Source: Akkermansia muciniphila (GTDB taxonomy: Bacteria > Verrucomicrobiota > Verrucomicrobiia > Verrucomicrobiales > Akkermansiaceae). From it: 50,466 nt of DNA. The stretch's first letter is position 1; every line of letters begins with the position of its first letter. The stretch covers positions 1-50,466 of the forward strand of contig CAMCCX010000007.1 of NCBI GenBank assembly GCA_945873305.1, given 5' to 3'. The position numbers and the translations under genes are program-made. The notes below the pieces were generated by a model that had not been told where the DNA came from, searched no databases, and saw only the letters and a list, made by a program, of their open reading frames with translations. Of this stretch, positions 1-8,100 are shown piece by piece.

Positions 1-62
1 GTGAGATCGGATTCTCCTATCGAATGTCCATCAGCCAGCCTGCTGAGATTTTAACAATTTAA
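1..62 (+). CDS. C-terminal end of an unidentified protein (candidate transposase)
   Basis: An open frame enters from outside the window and ends at TAA 60-62; its last residues are SISQPAEILTI. The same frame is present, 11 residues longer, on the minus strand at 50371-50466. The stop lies 18 bases before the point where the two copies diverge, as is usual for a transposase gene near the terminal repeat of an insertion sequence. Too little sequence remains to name the family, and it may not be a transposase. Confidence 0.4.
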   Translation, partial: EIGFSYRMSISQPAEILTI

Positions 63-80
63 CGGAAAGAAAAATTTCCC
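1..80 (+). repeat. 80-bp inverted repeat, left copy
   Basis: Bases 1-80 are the exact reverse complement of 50353-50432. Identity stops at base 81, where the left copy continues into a PEP-CTERM gene and the right copy into a pseudopilin gene. The unit holds the last codons of a reading frame (stop at 60-62), then 18 bases ending in AAATTTCCC. An identical block joined to two different interrupted genes is what the end of an insertion sequence looks like. No transposase domain is visible in the part present, so the mobile-element reading is inference. Confidence 0.85.
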
Positions 81-378
81 ATCGGATCAGGACGCCGCCG
101 CGGTGCAATGGGCGATCTGGGAAGTGACCACGGAGTCGCTTCTGAGTCAGTCACTTTTTGATGGAAGCATCCGAATCATCGGGCCTGCCGGTGAAAGCAC
201 CGCCTTGTTGGCCAACCAATATCTGGCGAACGTCAAGAATTACACCCCGGTGACCCTGACCTATCTGAGAAATGAAAGCCGCCAGGACGTCGTGAGTTGG
301 AATGTGGTTCCGGAGCCGGCTTCCGCCGTGTTGGCCGGCCTTTCCGGTTTGGTGCTGCTGAGGCGTCGCCGGGCTTGA
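81..378 (+). CDS. PEP-CTERM sorting-domain protein, 5'-truncated
   Basis: The open frame runs from the repeat junction (first full codon at 82) to TGA 376-378. It encodes about 98 residues beginning SDQDAAAVQWAIWEV, a segment recurring in PEP-CTERM surface proteins. The C-terminus carries the whole sorting signal: VPEP, a hydrophobic stretch and the basic tail RRRRA. Such proteins are exported and processed by exosortase in exopolysaccharide-producing bacteria. There is no start codon or signal peptide: coding sequence begins directly at base 81 next to the repeat, so the gene is probably broken by an insertion. An internal GTG at 103 is in frame but lies inside the conserved segment and is unlikely to be the native start. 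Confidence 0.75.
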
Positions 379-380
379 TA

Positions 381-399
381 CCCGACTGAGACAGTCGGG
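381..399. terminator. Hairpin terminator between convergent genes
   Basis: A perfect 8-bp stem (CCCGACTG / CAGTCGGG) with an AGA loop lies two bases after the PEP-CTERM stop and 11 bases before the uppS stop. There is no strong T-run, but the placement suits a bidirectional terminator. The core is nearly identical to the hairpin at 11333-11353, with a compensated base-pair change. Confidence 0.6.
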
Positions 400-410
400 A
401 CACTTTCTCT

Positions 411-1121
411 CTACAACGCGCCGAAGCGGCGGTGGCGGCGCTGGTATTCATGGACGGCCTCGCCCAAGTCGCGCTGGCGAAAGTCCGGCCAGAATTTTTT
501 AACGATGACGATTTCGGCGTAGCTGATTTGCCAGAGGAGGAAATTCGAAACGCGCATCTCACCGGAGGTGCGGACGAGCAGGTCGGGATCGGGGATGCCG
601 GCGGTTTGCAGGCGGGAGGCGAAGAGTTCGGCGTCGATCTCGGCGGGCGAGATTTTCCCGGCGGCGGCGTCGGTCGCGAGCGAACGGGCGGCGGCGACGA
701 TTTCCTCGCGGCCGCCGTAAGACAGCGCGAGGACGAGCGTCATCTTCGTGTTCTCGGCGGTGCGGGCTTGGATGCGCTCGATGAGCGCGCGGGTCTTGGC
801 GGGCAGGCGGTCGAGCTGGCCGATGGCGAGCAAGCGGACGTTCTGGCGGTCGAGATCCTTGGCTTTCTCGTCGAGAAAACGGTCGAGCAAGGTCATCAGC
901 GCGCTGACTTCGGTGGCCGGGCGACTCCAGTTTTCGGAGGAAAACGCGTAGAGCGTCAGGTATTCCACGCCGAGCTCGATGCAGGCTTCCATCACCTCAC
1001 GCACGGACTCCGCGCCCGCGCGGTGGCCTTCCAGGCGGGGAAGTCCGCGCTCCTTGGCCCAGCGGCCGTTGCCATCCATGATGATGGCGATGTGGCGGGG
1101 GATTTCCGGGTGCGAAGGCAT
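411..1121 (-). CDS. uppS: Isoprenyl transferase (undecaprenyl diphosphate synthase)
   Basis: This cis-prenyltransferase condenses isopentenyl diphosphate onto farnesyl diphosphate to make the undecaprenyl carrier for peptidoglycan and surface polysaccharides. The 236-residue protein has the family hallmarks: MDGNGRWAK near residue 15, the GHRAG segment, SSENWSRP, and RTSGEMRVSNFLLWQ near the C-terminus (RTGGEQRISNFLLWQ in most homologues). The start at 1121 was chosen because the conserved region begins about 10 residues later; the frame is open to 1283, but that extension overlaps purA and has no family similarity. It lies 32 bases downstream of purA and is probably co-transcribed. Confidence 0.95.
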   Translation of the reverse strand: MPSHPEIPRHIAIIMDGNGRWAKERGLPRLEGHRAGAESVREVMEACIELGVEYLTLYAFSSENWSRPATEVSALMTLLDRFLDEKAKDLDRQNVRLLAIGQLDRLPAKTRALIERIQARTAENTKMTLVLALSYGGREEIVAAARSLATDAAAGKISPAEIDAELFASRLQTAGIPDPDLLVRTSGEMRVSNFLLWQISYAEIVIVKKFWPDFRQRDLGEAVHEYQRRHRRFGAL

Positions 1122-1153
1122 GGAAGAAATGGGTCCTATAAGTCTTATACGAC

Positions 1154-2425
1154 CTATTGCACAACCAAAGTCTGCACGCGGTCCGGACCGACTCCAACAA
1201 AAGCGATCGGCGCCCCGCAAAGCTCGGCGAGGCGGGCCAGATAGGCTTTCGCTTGGGCTGGGAGCTGCTCGAATTCCGTGCACGCGGTGGTGTCGGATTT
1301 CCAGCCGGGAAGCGTTTCATACACCGGCACCGCCTTGTCCCACGCCTTGCGGTCGGCGGGTGGGAGTTTATGGATGACGCCGTCGATTTCGTAGCCGGTG
1401 CAAATTTGCAGGGTCTCGTATTCGTCGAGTCCATCGACGTTAGTGACAGCGAGACCGGTGACGCCATTCACCATGCAGGCGAAGCGGAGCAGCACGGTGT
1501 CCAGCCAGCCGCAGCCGCGCGGGCGGCCGGAGACGACTCCGAACTCGCGGCCGAGGCCGTGGAGGTATTCGGATAGGCCTTCATCGACGGTGGGGAACGG
1601 ACCGGAGCCGACGCGGGTGGTGTAGGCCTTGCAAACGCCGATGACACGACCGATGGCGTTCGGTGGCAAACCGGAGCCGGTGCAGGAGCCGCCGGAAGTC
1701 GTGTTCGACGAAGTGACAAACGGATAGGTGCCGTAGTCGATGTCGAGCAAGGTTCCCTGGGCGCCCTCAAACAGGATGGATTTCCCCGACTTCCAAGCGG
1801 CGTGGAGGACCGGAATCGTGTTGGTGACGTGCGGCCGGAGGCGGGCGAAGGCGGTGTAGATTTCCTGGAGCACTGCGTCGGCGGTGAACTGCGGGAGGTC
1901 GTATTTCGCGAGAATTTCGTTCACTTCGACGAGACGCCGGGTGACTTGCTCGCGGGTGAACTCCTCGTCCAACAGATCGGCGATGCGGATGCCGCAGCGG
2001 TTCACCTTGTCCGAGTAAGTCGGGCCGATGCCGCGCTTGGTGGTGCCGATTTTCTGGTCACCGAGGGCGATTTCGCGGGCGGCGTCGAGTTCCTTGTGGA
2101 AGGGGAAAACGACGTGGGCGCGGTCCGAGATCAGGAGTTTGTCGGGAGTGACGGAAACGCCGAGCGCTTCGTTGCGTTCGATTTCCGCGACGAGGCCGGA
2201 GGGATCGACGACAACACCGTTGCCGATGATGTTGATTTTTCCGTCCCAGATGATGCCGGATGGAAGCAGGTTTAAAATATAACGGACGCCCTTGGCGATG
2301 ACCGTGTGGCCCGCGTTGTTGCCGCCTTGGCCGCGCACGACGATGTCCGCGTCTTCCGTGAGGTAATCGACGATCTTGCCTTTGCCTTCATCGCCCCATT
2401 GGAGGCCAACAATAATGGTATTCAT
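1154..2425 (-). CDS. purA: Adenylosuccinate synthetase
   Basis: PurA uses GTP to join IMP and aspartate into adenylosuccinate, the first committed step from IMP to AMP. The 423-residue protein has the normal family length. It starts with the GTP-binding loop GLQWGDEGKGK and has NNAGHTV (catalytic His), the KRGIGPTYSDK segment, ARGL-region equivalents, and a C-terminal VGVGPDR guanine-binding stretch. The ATG at 2425 puts the P-loop at residue 8, as in the family. Downstream is uppS; upstream, after 68 bases, come two AT-rich genes that separate purA from carA. Confidence 0.97.
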   Translation of the reverse strand: MNTIIVGLQWGDEGKGKIVDYLTEDADIVVRGQGGNNAGHTVIAKGVRYILNLLPSGIIWDGKINIIGNGVVVDPSGLVAEIERNEALGVSVTPDKLLISDRAHVVFPFHKELDAAREIALGDQKIGTTKRGIGPTYSDKVNRCGIRIADLLDEEFTREQVTRRLVEVNEILAKYDLPQFTADAVLQEIYTAFARLRPHVTNTIPVLHAAWKSGKSILFEGAQGTLLDIDYGTYPFVTSSNTTSGGSCTGSGLPPNAIGRVIGVCKAYTTRVGSGPFPTVDEGLSEYLHGLGREFGVVSGRPRGCGWLDTVLLRFACMVNGVTGLAVTNVDGLDEYETLQICTGYEIDGVIHKLPPADRKAWDKAVPVYETLPGWKSDTTACTEFEQLPAQAKAYLARLAELCGAPIAFVGVGPDRVQTLVVQ

Positions 2426-2493
2426 GAAATAGAGATTAATAAAAAATGGGAATTGAAGCAGGTGCTCATCAGGATCTATTTAAAACTCATCAC

Positions 2494-2841
2494 TTAACTC
2501 TTGAAATCACGAAGTTTGTTCAAAAGGTTTTCGAGTGTTTCATCAGTACGGAGGGTCTGTTTCTGAATTATTTGCCAAATGTAATTTGGTATGGATGATT
2601 TGAAAAACTCTGTGCCCGATGACGCCGGAATATTTGTATTGGATACTCGTGCGACCATTTTGCCATCAATGTTCATGATATTAAGCACTATTCCAACATT
2701 GGGGTGATTTCTCAGAATAATCTTCGATTCACCAAAACTTAATTCATATCCATTCTTGATATCCCCCACCCATAGAATCTTTTTTTCTTCGGTGAGAGAC
2801 GCTAGGTTTTTTAGTAATTCTGAAAATTGTTGCTCTGTCAT
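2494..2841 (-). CDS. Hypothetical protein, AT-rich orphan (115 aa)
   Basis: The 115-residue protein is soluble, has no signal peptide and matches no family I recognise. The N-terminal third is helical (LLKNLASLTEEKKIL) and the middle looks like beta strands. Its start overlaps the stop of the upstream membrane protein by four bases (ATGA, 2838-2841), so the two are almost certainly translationally coupled. GC is near 40 percent against more than 60 percent in purA and carA on either side, pointing to recent acquisition. A partner role with the membrane protein, for example in a defence or toxin-antitoxin pair, is only a guess. Confidence 0.75.
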   Translation of the reverse strand: MTEQQFSELLKNLASLTEEKKILWVGDIKNGYELSFGESKIILRNHPNVGIVLNIMNIDGKMVARVSNTNIPASSGTEFFKSSIPNYIWQIIQKQTLRTDETLENLLNKLRDFKS

Positions 2842-3383
2842 GACAGTTCTGATTGAAGTTTAGTGTTAAGTTCAATTAGCAGGGGTTCTAATGCATCTGC
2901 CGTGGACGTAAGATTTTTCAATATATCTAGAGTGCTGATCTGCCCATTCTCCGTAAGATTAAATAATTCGACTTCGCCTTGGAGTGCGCGAAGAGCTTGG
3001 ATCGAATCTTGTACAGTCACTGAGCTTACCGCGGTGTTTTCTTCTGCTGACTTAACTCGAAGTAAGGAGCTTACTATTCGGTCGATTTTGTCGGGTATAG
3101 GTGAAAAAGTTGAATTTCTGGCTAATGTTCGTATCTCAGAGAGACTCGAAAGAGCATCTTTAAATTCTACAACACGTGAAAAGGTACCAAGTTTATTGAG
3201 GACTGAGTGGCTTGTGATTTTTGCGTCTTTCGACTGTTTTGCTGACTCTTTTGCTTCCTTATACGCCAGCCAGGAAATCCAAAGTGAAGCCAAGCCCAAG
3301 ACTATGCCCGCCAGACTGGCCCACGAACCAGCATCACTCAAGAAAGTAGATGCGGGAAAGGTATTGGGATCTGGTTGAGTCAT
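2838..3383 (-). CDS. Hypothetical membrane-anchored helical protein, AT-rich (181 aa)
   Basis: The 181-residue protein has a short polar N-terminus, one membrane helix at about residues 22-42 (GIVLGLASLWISWLAYKEA), then a mostly helical, probably coiled-coil domain to the end. The layout of a short outside segment, one helix and a coiled cytoplasmic region resembles small scaffold or signalling membrane proteins, but no family is recognised. GGAG lies about 10 bases before the ATG at 3383, one of the clearer ribosome-binding sites in the window. Base composition is far more AT-rich than the flanking carA. It overlaps the next gene by four bases and forms a two-gene unit with it. Confidence 0.75.
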   Translation of the reverse strand: MTQPDPNTFPASTFLSDAGSWASLAGIVLGLASLWISWLAYKEAKESAKQSKDAKITSHSVLNKLGTFSRVVEFKDALSSLSEIRTLARNSTFSPIPDKIDRIVSSLLRVKSAEENTAVSSVTVQDSIQALRALQGEVELFNLTENGQISTLDILKNLTSTADALEPLLIELNTKLQSELS

Positions 3384-3400
3384 TTTTCGACCACTCCGAG

Positions 3401-4552
3401 TTAAATTGTTTTGGTCTTGTCGATCAGATCCGCGAACTCCGCGAAGAAGTAGGCGGCGTCGTTCGGGCCGGGGGCGGCTTCCGGGTGGTATTGCACGCTG
3501 AAAACGGGATGCTCGCGGTGGCGCATGCCTTCGACGGTTTTGTCGTTCAGGTTGATGTGAGTGACTTCGATTTCCGGCGGCAATGAATCCGGATCGACCG
3601 CGAAACCGTGGTTCTGCGAGGTGATCGAGATTTTCCCGGTGCGCAGGTCCTTGACCGGCTGGTTGCCGCCGCGGTGGCCGAACTTCAGTTTGAAGGTCTT
3701 GCCGCCGTAGGCGTGGGCGAGGATCTGGTTGCCGAGGCAGATGCCGAAGATCGGTAGTTTGCCGATGAGCGTGCGGATTTCCTCGTGGATGTAGCCGAGC
3801 GCGGCCGGATCCCCGGGGCCGTTGGAGAGGAAGAGTCCGTCGGGATTTTTCGCCAGCACTTCGGCGGCGGTGGTGCGGGAATTGACGACTTCGACCTCGA
3901 AGCCCGCTTGGCGGAGGCGGCGGAGAATGTTGTATTTCAGCCCGAAATCGTAGGCCACGATGCGGTGGCGGACGGGCGGGAGTTCGATGTGATAGCCTTC
4001 CTTTTTCGCCAGCACGTTCGGCAGCGTCCATTCGCGGGATTCCTCGGTCCAGAGGTAAGAGGCGGGGGTGGAAACTTCCTTCACGTAGTCCATGCCTTCC
4101 ATCGAGGGCGAGGCTTTGGCCGCGGCGACGGCAGCTTCCGCGTCGAGTTCGGTGGTGACGCAGGCGCGCATGGCGCCGAGCGAGCGGAGGTGCTTGGTGA
4201 GGGCGCGGGTATCGATGCCTTCGATGCCGAGAATCTTGTTTTCCGCCAGATACTCGGAAAGCGGCTGCGTGGAGCGCCAGTTCGACGGCACCTCGCAAAG
4301 CTCGCCGATGACGAAGGCGCGGATGTGGGGCGCGGCGGACTCGGAATCTTCCAGGTTGACCCCGTAATTCCCGATCTGCGGGTAGGTCATCGCGACGATT
4401 TGACCACGGTAGGAGGGATCAGTGATCACCTCCTGGTAGCCTGTCATCGAGGTGTTGAAACAAATTTCTCCGGTGGTGGTTCCGGTGGCTCCGAAGGCAG
4501 TTCCTTCGAAACAGCGTCCATCTTCAAGGGCTAGAATGGCAGTAATCGGCAC
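3401..4552 (-). CDS. carA: Carbamoyl-phosphate synthase small (glutaminase) subunit
   Basis: CarA hydrolyses glutamine and channels ammonia to CarB for carbamoyl phosphate, feeding pyrimidine and arginine synthesis. The 383-residue protein shows the small-subunit N-terminal domain (ALEDGRCFEGTAFG, FNTSMTGYQEVITDPSY) followed by a class I glutamine amidotransferase domain. The nucleophile Cys sits in GICLGNQ, and the His/Glu pair in QYHPEAAPGP. No carB gene is in the window. Upstream, 52 bases away, is dtd; downstream, 17 bases away, the AT-rich two-gene unit begins. Confidence 0.96.
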   Translation of the reverse strand: MPITAILALEDGRCFEGTAFGATGTTTGEICFNTSMTGYQEVITDPSYRGQIVAMTYPQIGNYGVNLEDSESAAPHIRAFVIGELCEVPSNWRSTQPLSEYLAENKILGIEGIDTRALTKHLRSLGAMRACVTTELDAEAAVAAAKASPSMEGMDYVKEVSTPASYLWTEESREWTLPNVLAKKEGYHIELPPVRHRIVAYDFGLKYNILRRLRQAGFEVEVVNSRTTAAEVLAKNPDGLFLSNGPGDPAALGYIHEEIRTLIGKLPIFGICLGNQILAHAYGGKTFKLKFGHRGGNQPVKDLRTGKISITSQNHGFAVDPDSLPPEIEVTHINLNDKTVEGMRHREHPVFSVQYHPEAAPGPNDAAYFFAEFADLIDKTKTI

Positions 4553-4604
4553 GGCGGGCGCAAGCTAGGCAGCCGATCCGGGCGATGCAAGCGAATGCTT
4601 ATTC

Positions 4605-5051
4605 TCATGCGCGGCTATCGATGAGAATCGTGACCGGGCCGTCGTTGACGAGCGCGACTTTCATGTCCGCGCCGAAGATTCCGCGGCCGACGGGCTTGGC
4701 GGTTTCGCGCTTCAGGGCGGCGCAGAATTGCTCGTAAAGCGGTTCGGAAATCGCGGGGACGGCGGATTTTAAGAACGACGGGCGGTTGCCCTTTTTGGTC
4801 GAGGCGTGGAGCGTGAACTGGCTGACGACGATGATTTCCCCGCCCGCCTCGGTCACGGATTGGTTCATTTTGCCCTCCGGGTCGGAGAAAATCCGCATTT
4901 TTGCGACCTTGCCGCTGAGCCAGGCGACGTCGTCCGGCGTGTCGCCGTCCTCCACGCCGAGGAGGACGAGAAGGCCGGTGCCGATTCGGGAAACGGTCCG
5001 GCCTTCGATTTCCACCGAGGCCTCAAGCACCCGCTGGATCACCGCCCGCAT
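4605..5051 (-). CDS. dtd: D-aminoacyl-tRNA deacylase
   Basis: Dtd removes D-amino acids, and glycine mischarged on tRNA-Ala, from tRNAs as a proofreading step. The 148-residue product begins MRAVIQRV as usual and carries both signatures: SQFTL with the catalytic Thr, and the C-terminal GPVT motif in [10 protein letters not shown]. An in-frame extension to 5240 exists but adds unconserved sequence covering the divergent promoter region, so the start at 5051 is preferred. It is followed by carA on the same strand and is divergent from the alpha-2-macroglobulin gene. Confidence 0.95.
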   Translation of the reverse strand: MRAVIQRVLEASVEIEGRTVSRIGTGLLVLLGVEDGDTPDDVAWLSGKVAKMRIFSDPEGKMNQSVTEAGGEIIVVSQFTLHASTKKGNRPSFLKSAVPAISEPLYEQFCAALKRETAKPVGRGIFGADMKVALVNDGPVTILIDSRA

Positions 5052-5133
5052 GGCGGTTGTTTGAGGGGATTTGCCGTTTTCACGAGGTCGCGCTTCATGC
5101 GAGAGAGATATCAGGGCGGGCGGGGGCGTAAAT

Positions 5134-5149
5134 ATTTCTTCTGAGAAAT
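5134..5149. promoter_or_regulatory. Palindrome upstream of the alpha-2-macroglobulin gene
   Basis: ATTTCT-TCTG-AGAAAT is a perfect 6-bp inverted repeat with a 4-base spacer, in the 126-base divergent region between dtd and the gene starting at 5178. It could be an operator, or a short hairpin in the leader of the + strand transcript. No regulator is assigned. Confidence 0.35.
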
Positions 5150-5177
5150 CCGGGTTTGGCGTGTCATAGTCGCTGTT

Positions 5178-8100
5178 ATGAAAAGTTTGGCATGGATCTG
5201 TCTCGTTGCATTTTTCACCCCCCTCCAGCTGATGGCTCAAGACCCGGATGCCCTCCGCAAGGAGCGCGACAAGCTCACGGAGCGCGGGATGTGGCGCGAG
5301 GCTTTGGATCTATACGGGGAAAAGCTGATGCCGATCTCGGACGAGAAATCCGATCTGGACTTGAGAATGGCCGTCGAGGTGATCCGTGGACAAAACGTGT
5401 GGGGCGAGTTTGATGAACTCGTCGAGCGCGCGATTTCCACTCACCCGGACAACGCGATGCTGCTGGTGCAGGCGGCGGCGTCCTATCAGTCCGCACCCCA
5501 TTCCGGCCGGCTGGTCGCCGGGGAGTTCGAACGCGGCGGCGGGCCGCGATACGGGGGGCGTTCGATGGGACCGGATGAGGTTCCTGAAGCCACAGCCGGT
5601 TCATGGGTGAATACGTTTTATCGCGATCAGGTTCGCTCGTTTCAGCTTTTCCGCGAGGCCGTCGGCAAATCCAAAAACGACGCCGAGCGCTACCGGGGGT
5701 GGGAGCTGTTCTCGGGGATTCGACGCGAGGAGGCACGCGGAGAGGCTTGGAAACTTCAGACTCTCACGCCCCTCGAAAATCTACCCGAATGGGGCGAACC
5801 GGGACCGCAAGGCGGCACCGAAGGCGCGCCTTGGGCGAAGGACGGACCGGTGCTTTACGAAGTCCCCGCATCCTGGGAGGCCGCGAAAAACGACGGCGAA
5901 CGCTGGCGTTTCGCCCTCGCGGAACGGGTCCGGCTCAAGCCTGAAACGGCGGCGAGCGTCACACTCGATCTCGCGGATTTCTCAAATTCCCAGTTCGGCA
6001 CGGAAACCCTCTCGTCATACGGATGGTGGCGTCAGCAGGATCCGGACAGCGCCAAGGGGATTCTCGAAATGGACACGCTCGCCGAGGACGAGTGTCTCGC
6101 GAAAACCTCGGATGGTGTCCGCCGTTTCAAGCTGCCTGCCAGCCATCATTTCATCGCGCTCTATCGGTCGATCATGAACGAAAACGAGCATGCCGGAGAC
6201 AATCTCGTTCAAGTGTTCCTCAATCGCCGCCAATACGACAAGGCCCGCGAAGTGTTGGCGCAAACCATCGCCAAGCACGGCCCCGGCACTAACGACCATC
6301 GCACCAAGCTCCTCAAACAAATCACCGGCAACTGGGGGCGCTTCGAGCCCGCCGAAACCGTGCCCGCCGGAGTGAAACCCAAGCTGCCGCTGGTGTTCCG
6401 CAATGCCGCCGCCATCAAACTCACCGCCGCACCCGTGGACATGGAGGCGGTTCTCAAGGACACGCTCGACTACCTGAAAAGCAACCCGCGCGAGCTCGAC
6501 TGGCAGCGCCTCAATCCCTCGCAGATCGCCAGCCGTCTTATCCAGGAAAGCCCCTCCAAGTTTATCGGCAAAACCGCCGCCAACTGGGAGACGAAACTCA
6601 GTCCGCGCGACAAGCACCGCGACACCCGCGTCGATCTGGAGATGCCGCTCGACAAGGCCGGTGCCTGGTGGATCAGCGGAAAAATGGACGGCGGTAATGA
6701 GTTCCACACCCTCGTCTGGATCGTGGATTCCGTGCTGGTGCAGAACGACGTGGGCGGCAAGAAGCAGTGGTGGCTCGCCGATGCCGCGGGCGGTGCGCCG
6801 GTGGCAGGAGCGGACATCGAATTTTTCGGCTACCGGACCATCCATCTCGAACGGAAGAACCCTCTGGAACGGCGGATGGAAGTCCGCACCAAGGAATTCA
6901 ACCGCACCACCGATGACGACGGCAAGACGCTGCTCAAGCCGGGTGATTATGAAAGTGAGCTCCAGTGGCTGGCAATCGCCAGCAAGCCGGATCGCTCGCC
7001 CGCGTTTTTCGGATTCCGCCCCTATCACATCCAGGTTCCCCAGCTTGAAAACGGCAACCGCGACATCACCTACGGCATCTCGGACCGGCCGCTCTACAAA
7101 CCCGGCGACACCGCGCACTTGAAATTCTATCTGCGCAATGTCGGCTATTTCGAGCCGAACGAAGAGGCCTACGCGAACCAATCCGGTACGCTCATCCTCT
7201 CCAATGGCCGCGGCGAGGAGGTGCTGAAAATCCAAAATCTCAAGACCGACGCGCTCGGTGCGGTGGAGAGCGAAGTCATCATCCCCAAGGACGCCGTGCT
7301 CGGGAACTGGAGCGCGGTTTTCCGGATTGGCGAGCGGATTTCCTCTTTCGTTAGCCTGCGCGTGGAGGAATACCGCAAGCCGGAATACGAAGTGAAAGTC
7401 GAGGCTCCGGACGAGCCGGTGAAGCTCGGTGATAAATTCACGGCGACGGTGAAGGCGACTTATTTCCACGGCTCGCCGGTGCGGAATGCCAACGTCGAGA
7501 TCATCGTGAAACGCGGCTCCATCGGCGAGCGCTGGTTCCCGGTCTGGCGCTGGGATTGGCTCTATGGCCCGGGTGCCTGGTGGAACGGCAGCGAGGCGTC
7601 GTGGCACCCGACATGGAAAAGCTGGGGCTGCACTCCGCCGCATCCGCCGTGGTGGCAGGAGAACCGCTGGACGCCGGATGAGTTAGTGATCAAGCGCAAT
7701 GTCGCGATCGGTCCCGACGGCACGGCGAAGATCGAAATCGACACCGCGCCCGCCAAGGAAATCCATGGCGACATGGATGCGAAATACACCATCGAGGCCC
7801 GCGTGGTGGACGCGTCCCGGCGCGAGGAGCGCGGCACCGGCGCGGTCATCGCCGCGCGCAAGCCGTTCGAGGTCGCGGTGTGGACGGACCGCGGCCACAC
7901 CCGCGCCGGGGAACAGGTGGAGGCGACGATTTCCGCCGCGAGTCTGTCGGGAAGACCGGTCGTTGGAGCGACGGGCAAGCTCGTGATTTTCAGGCTAACG
8001 ACTGGCGATGGCGGCCGGATCGAGGAGAAGGAAATCCAGGCGTTTCCGGTGGAGACCGACGCGCAGGGTGAAGTGAAGCAGCGCTTCGCCGCGCCCGCCA

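Noticed and set aside
6015-7643. Long antisense frame inside the alpha-2-macroglobulin gene (542 codons), and a similar one at 7995-9587
   Set aside because: Both are shadows of high-GC third positions; their translations are His/Arg/Asp-rich without domains and lie wholly within a clear real gene.
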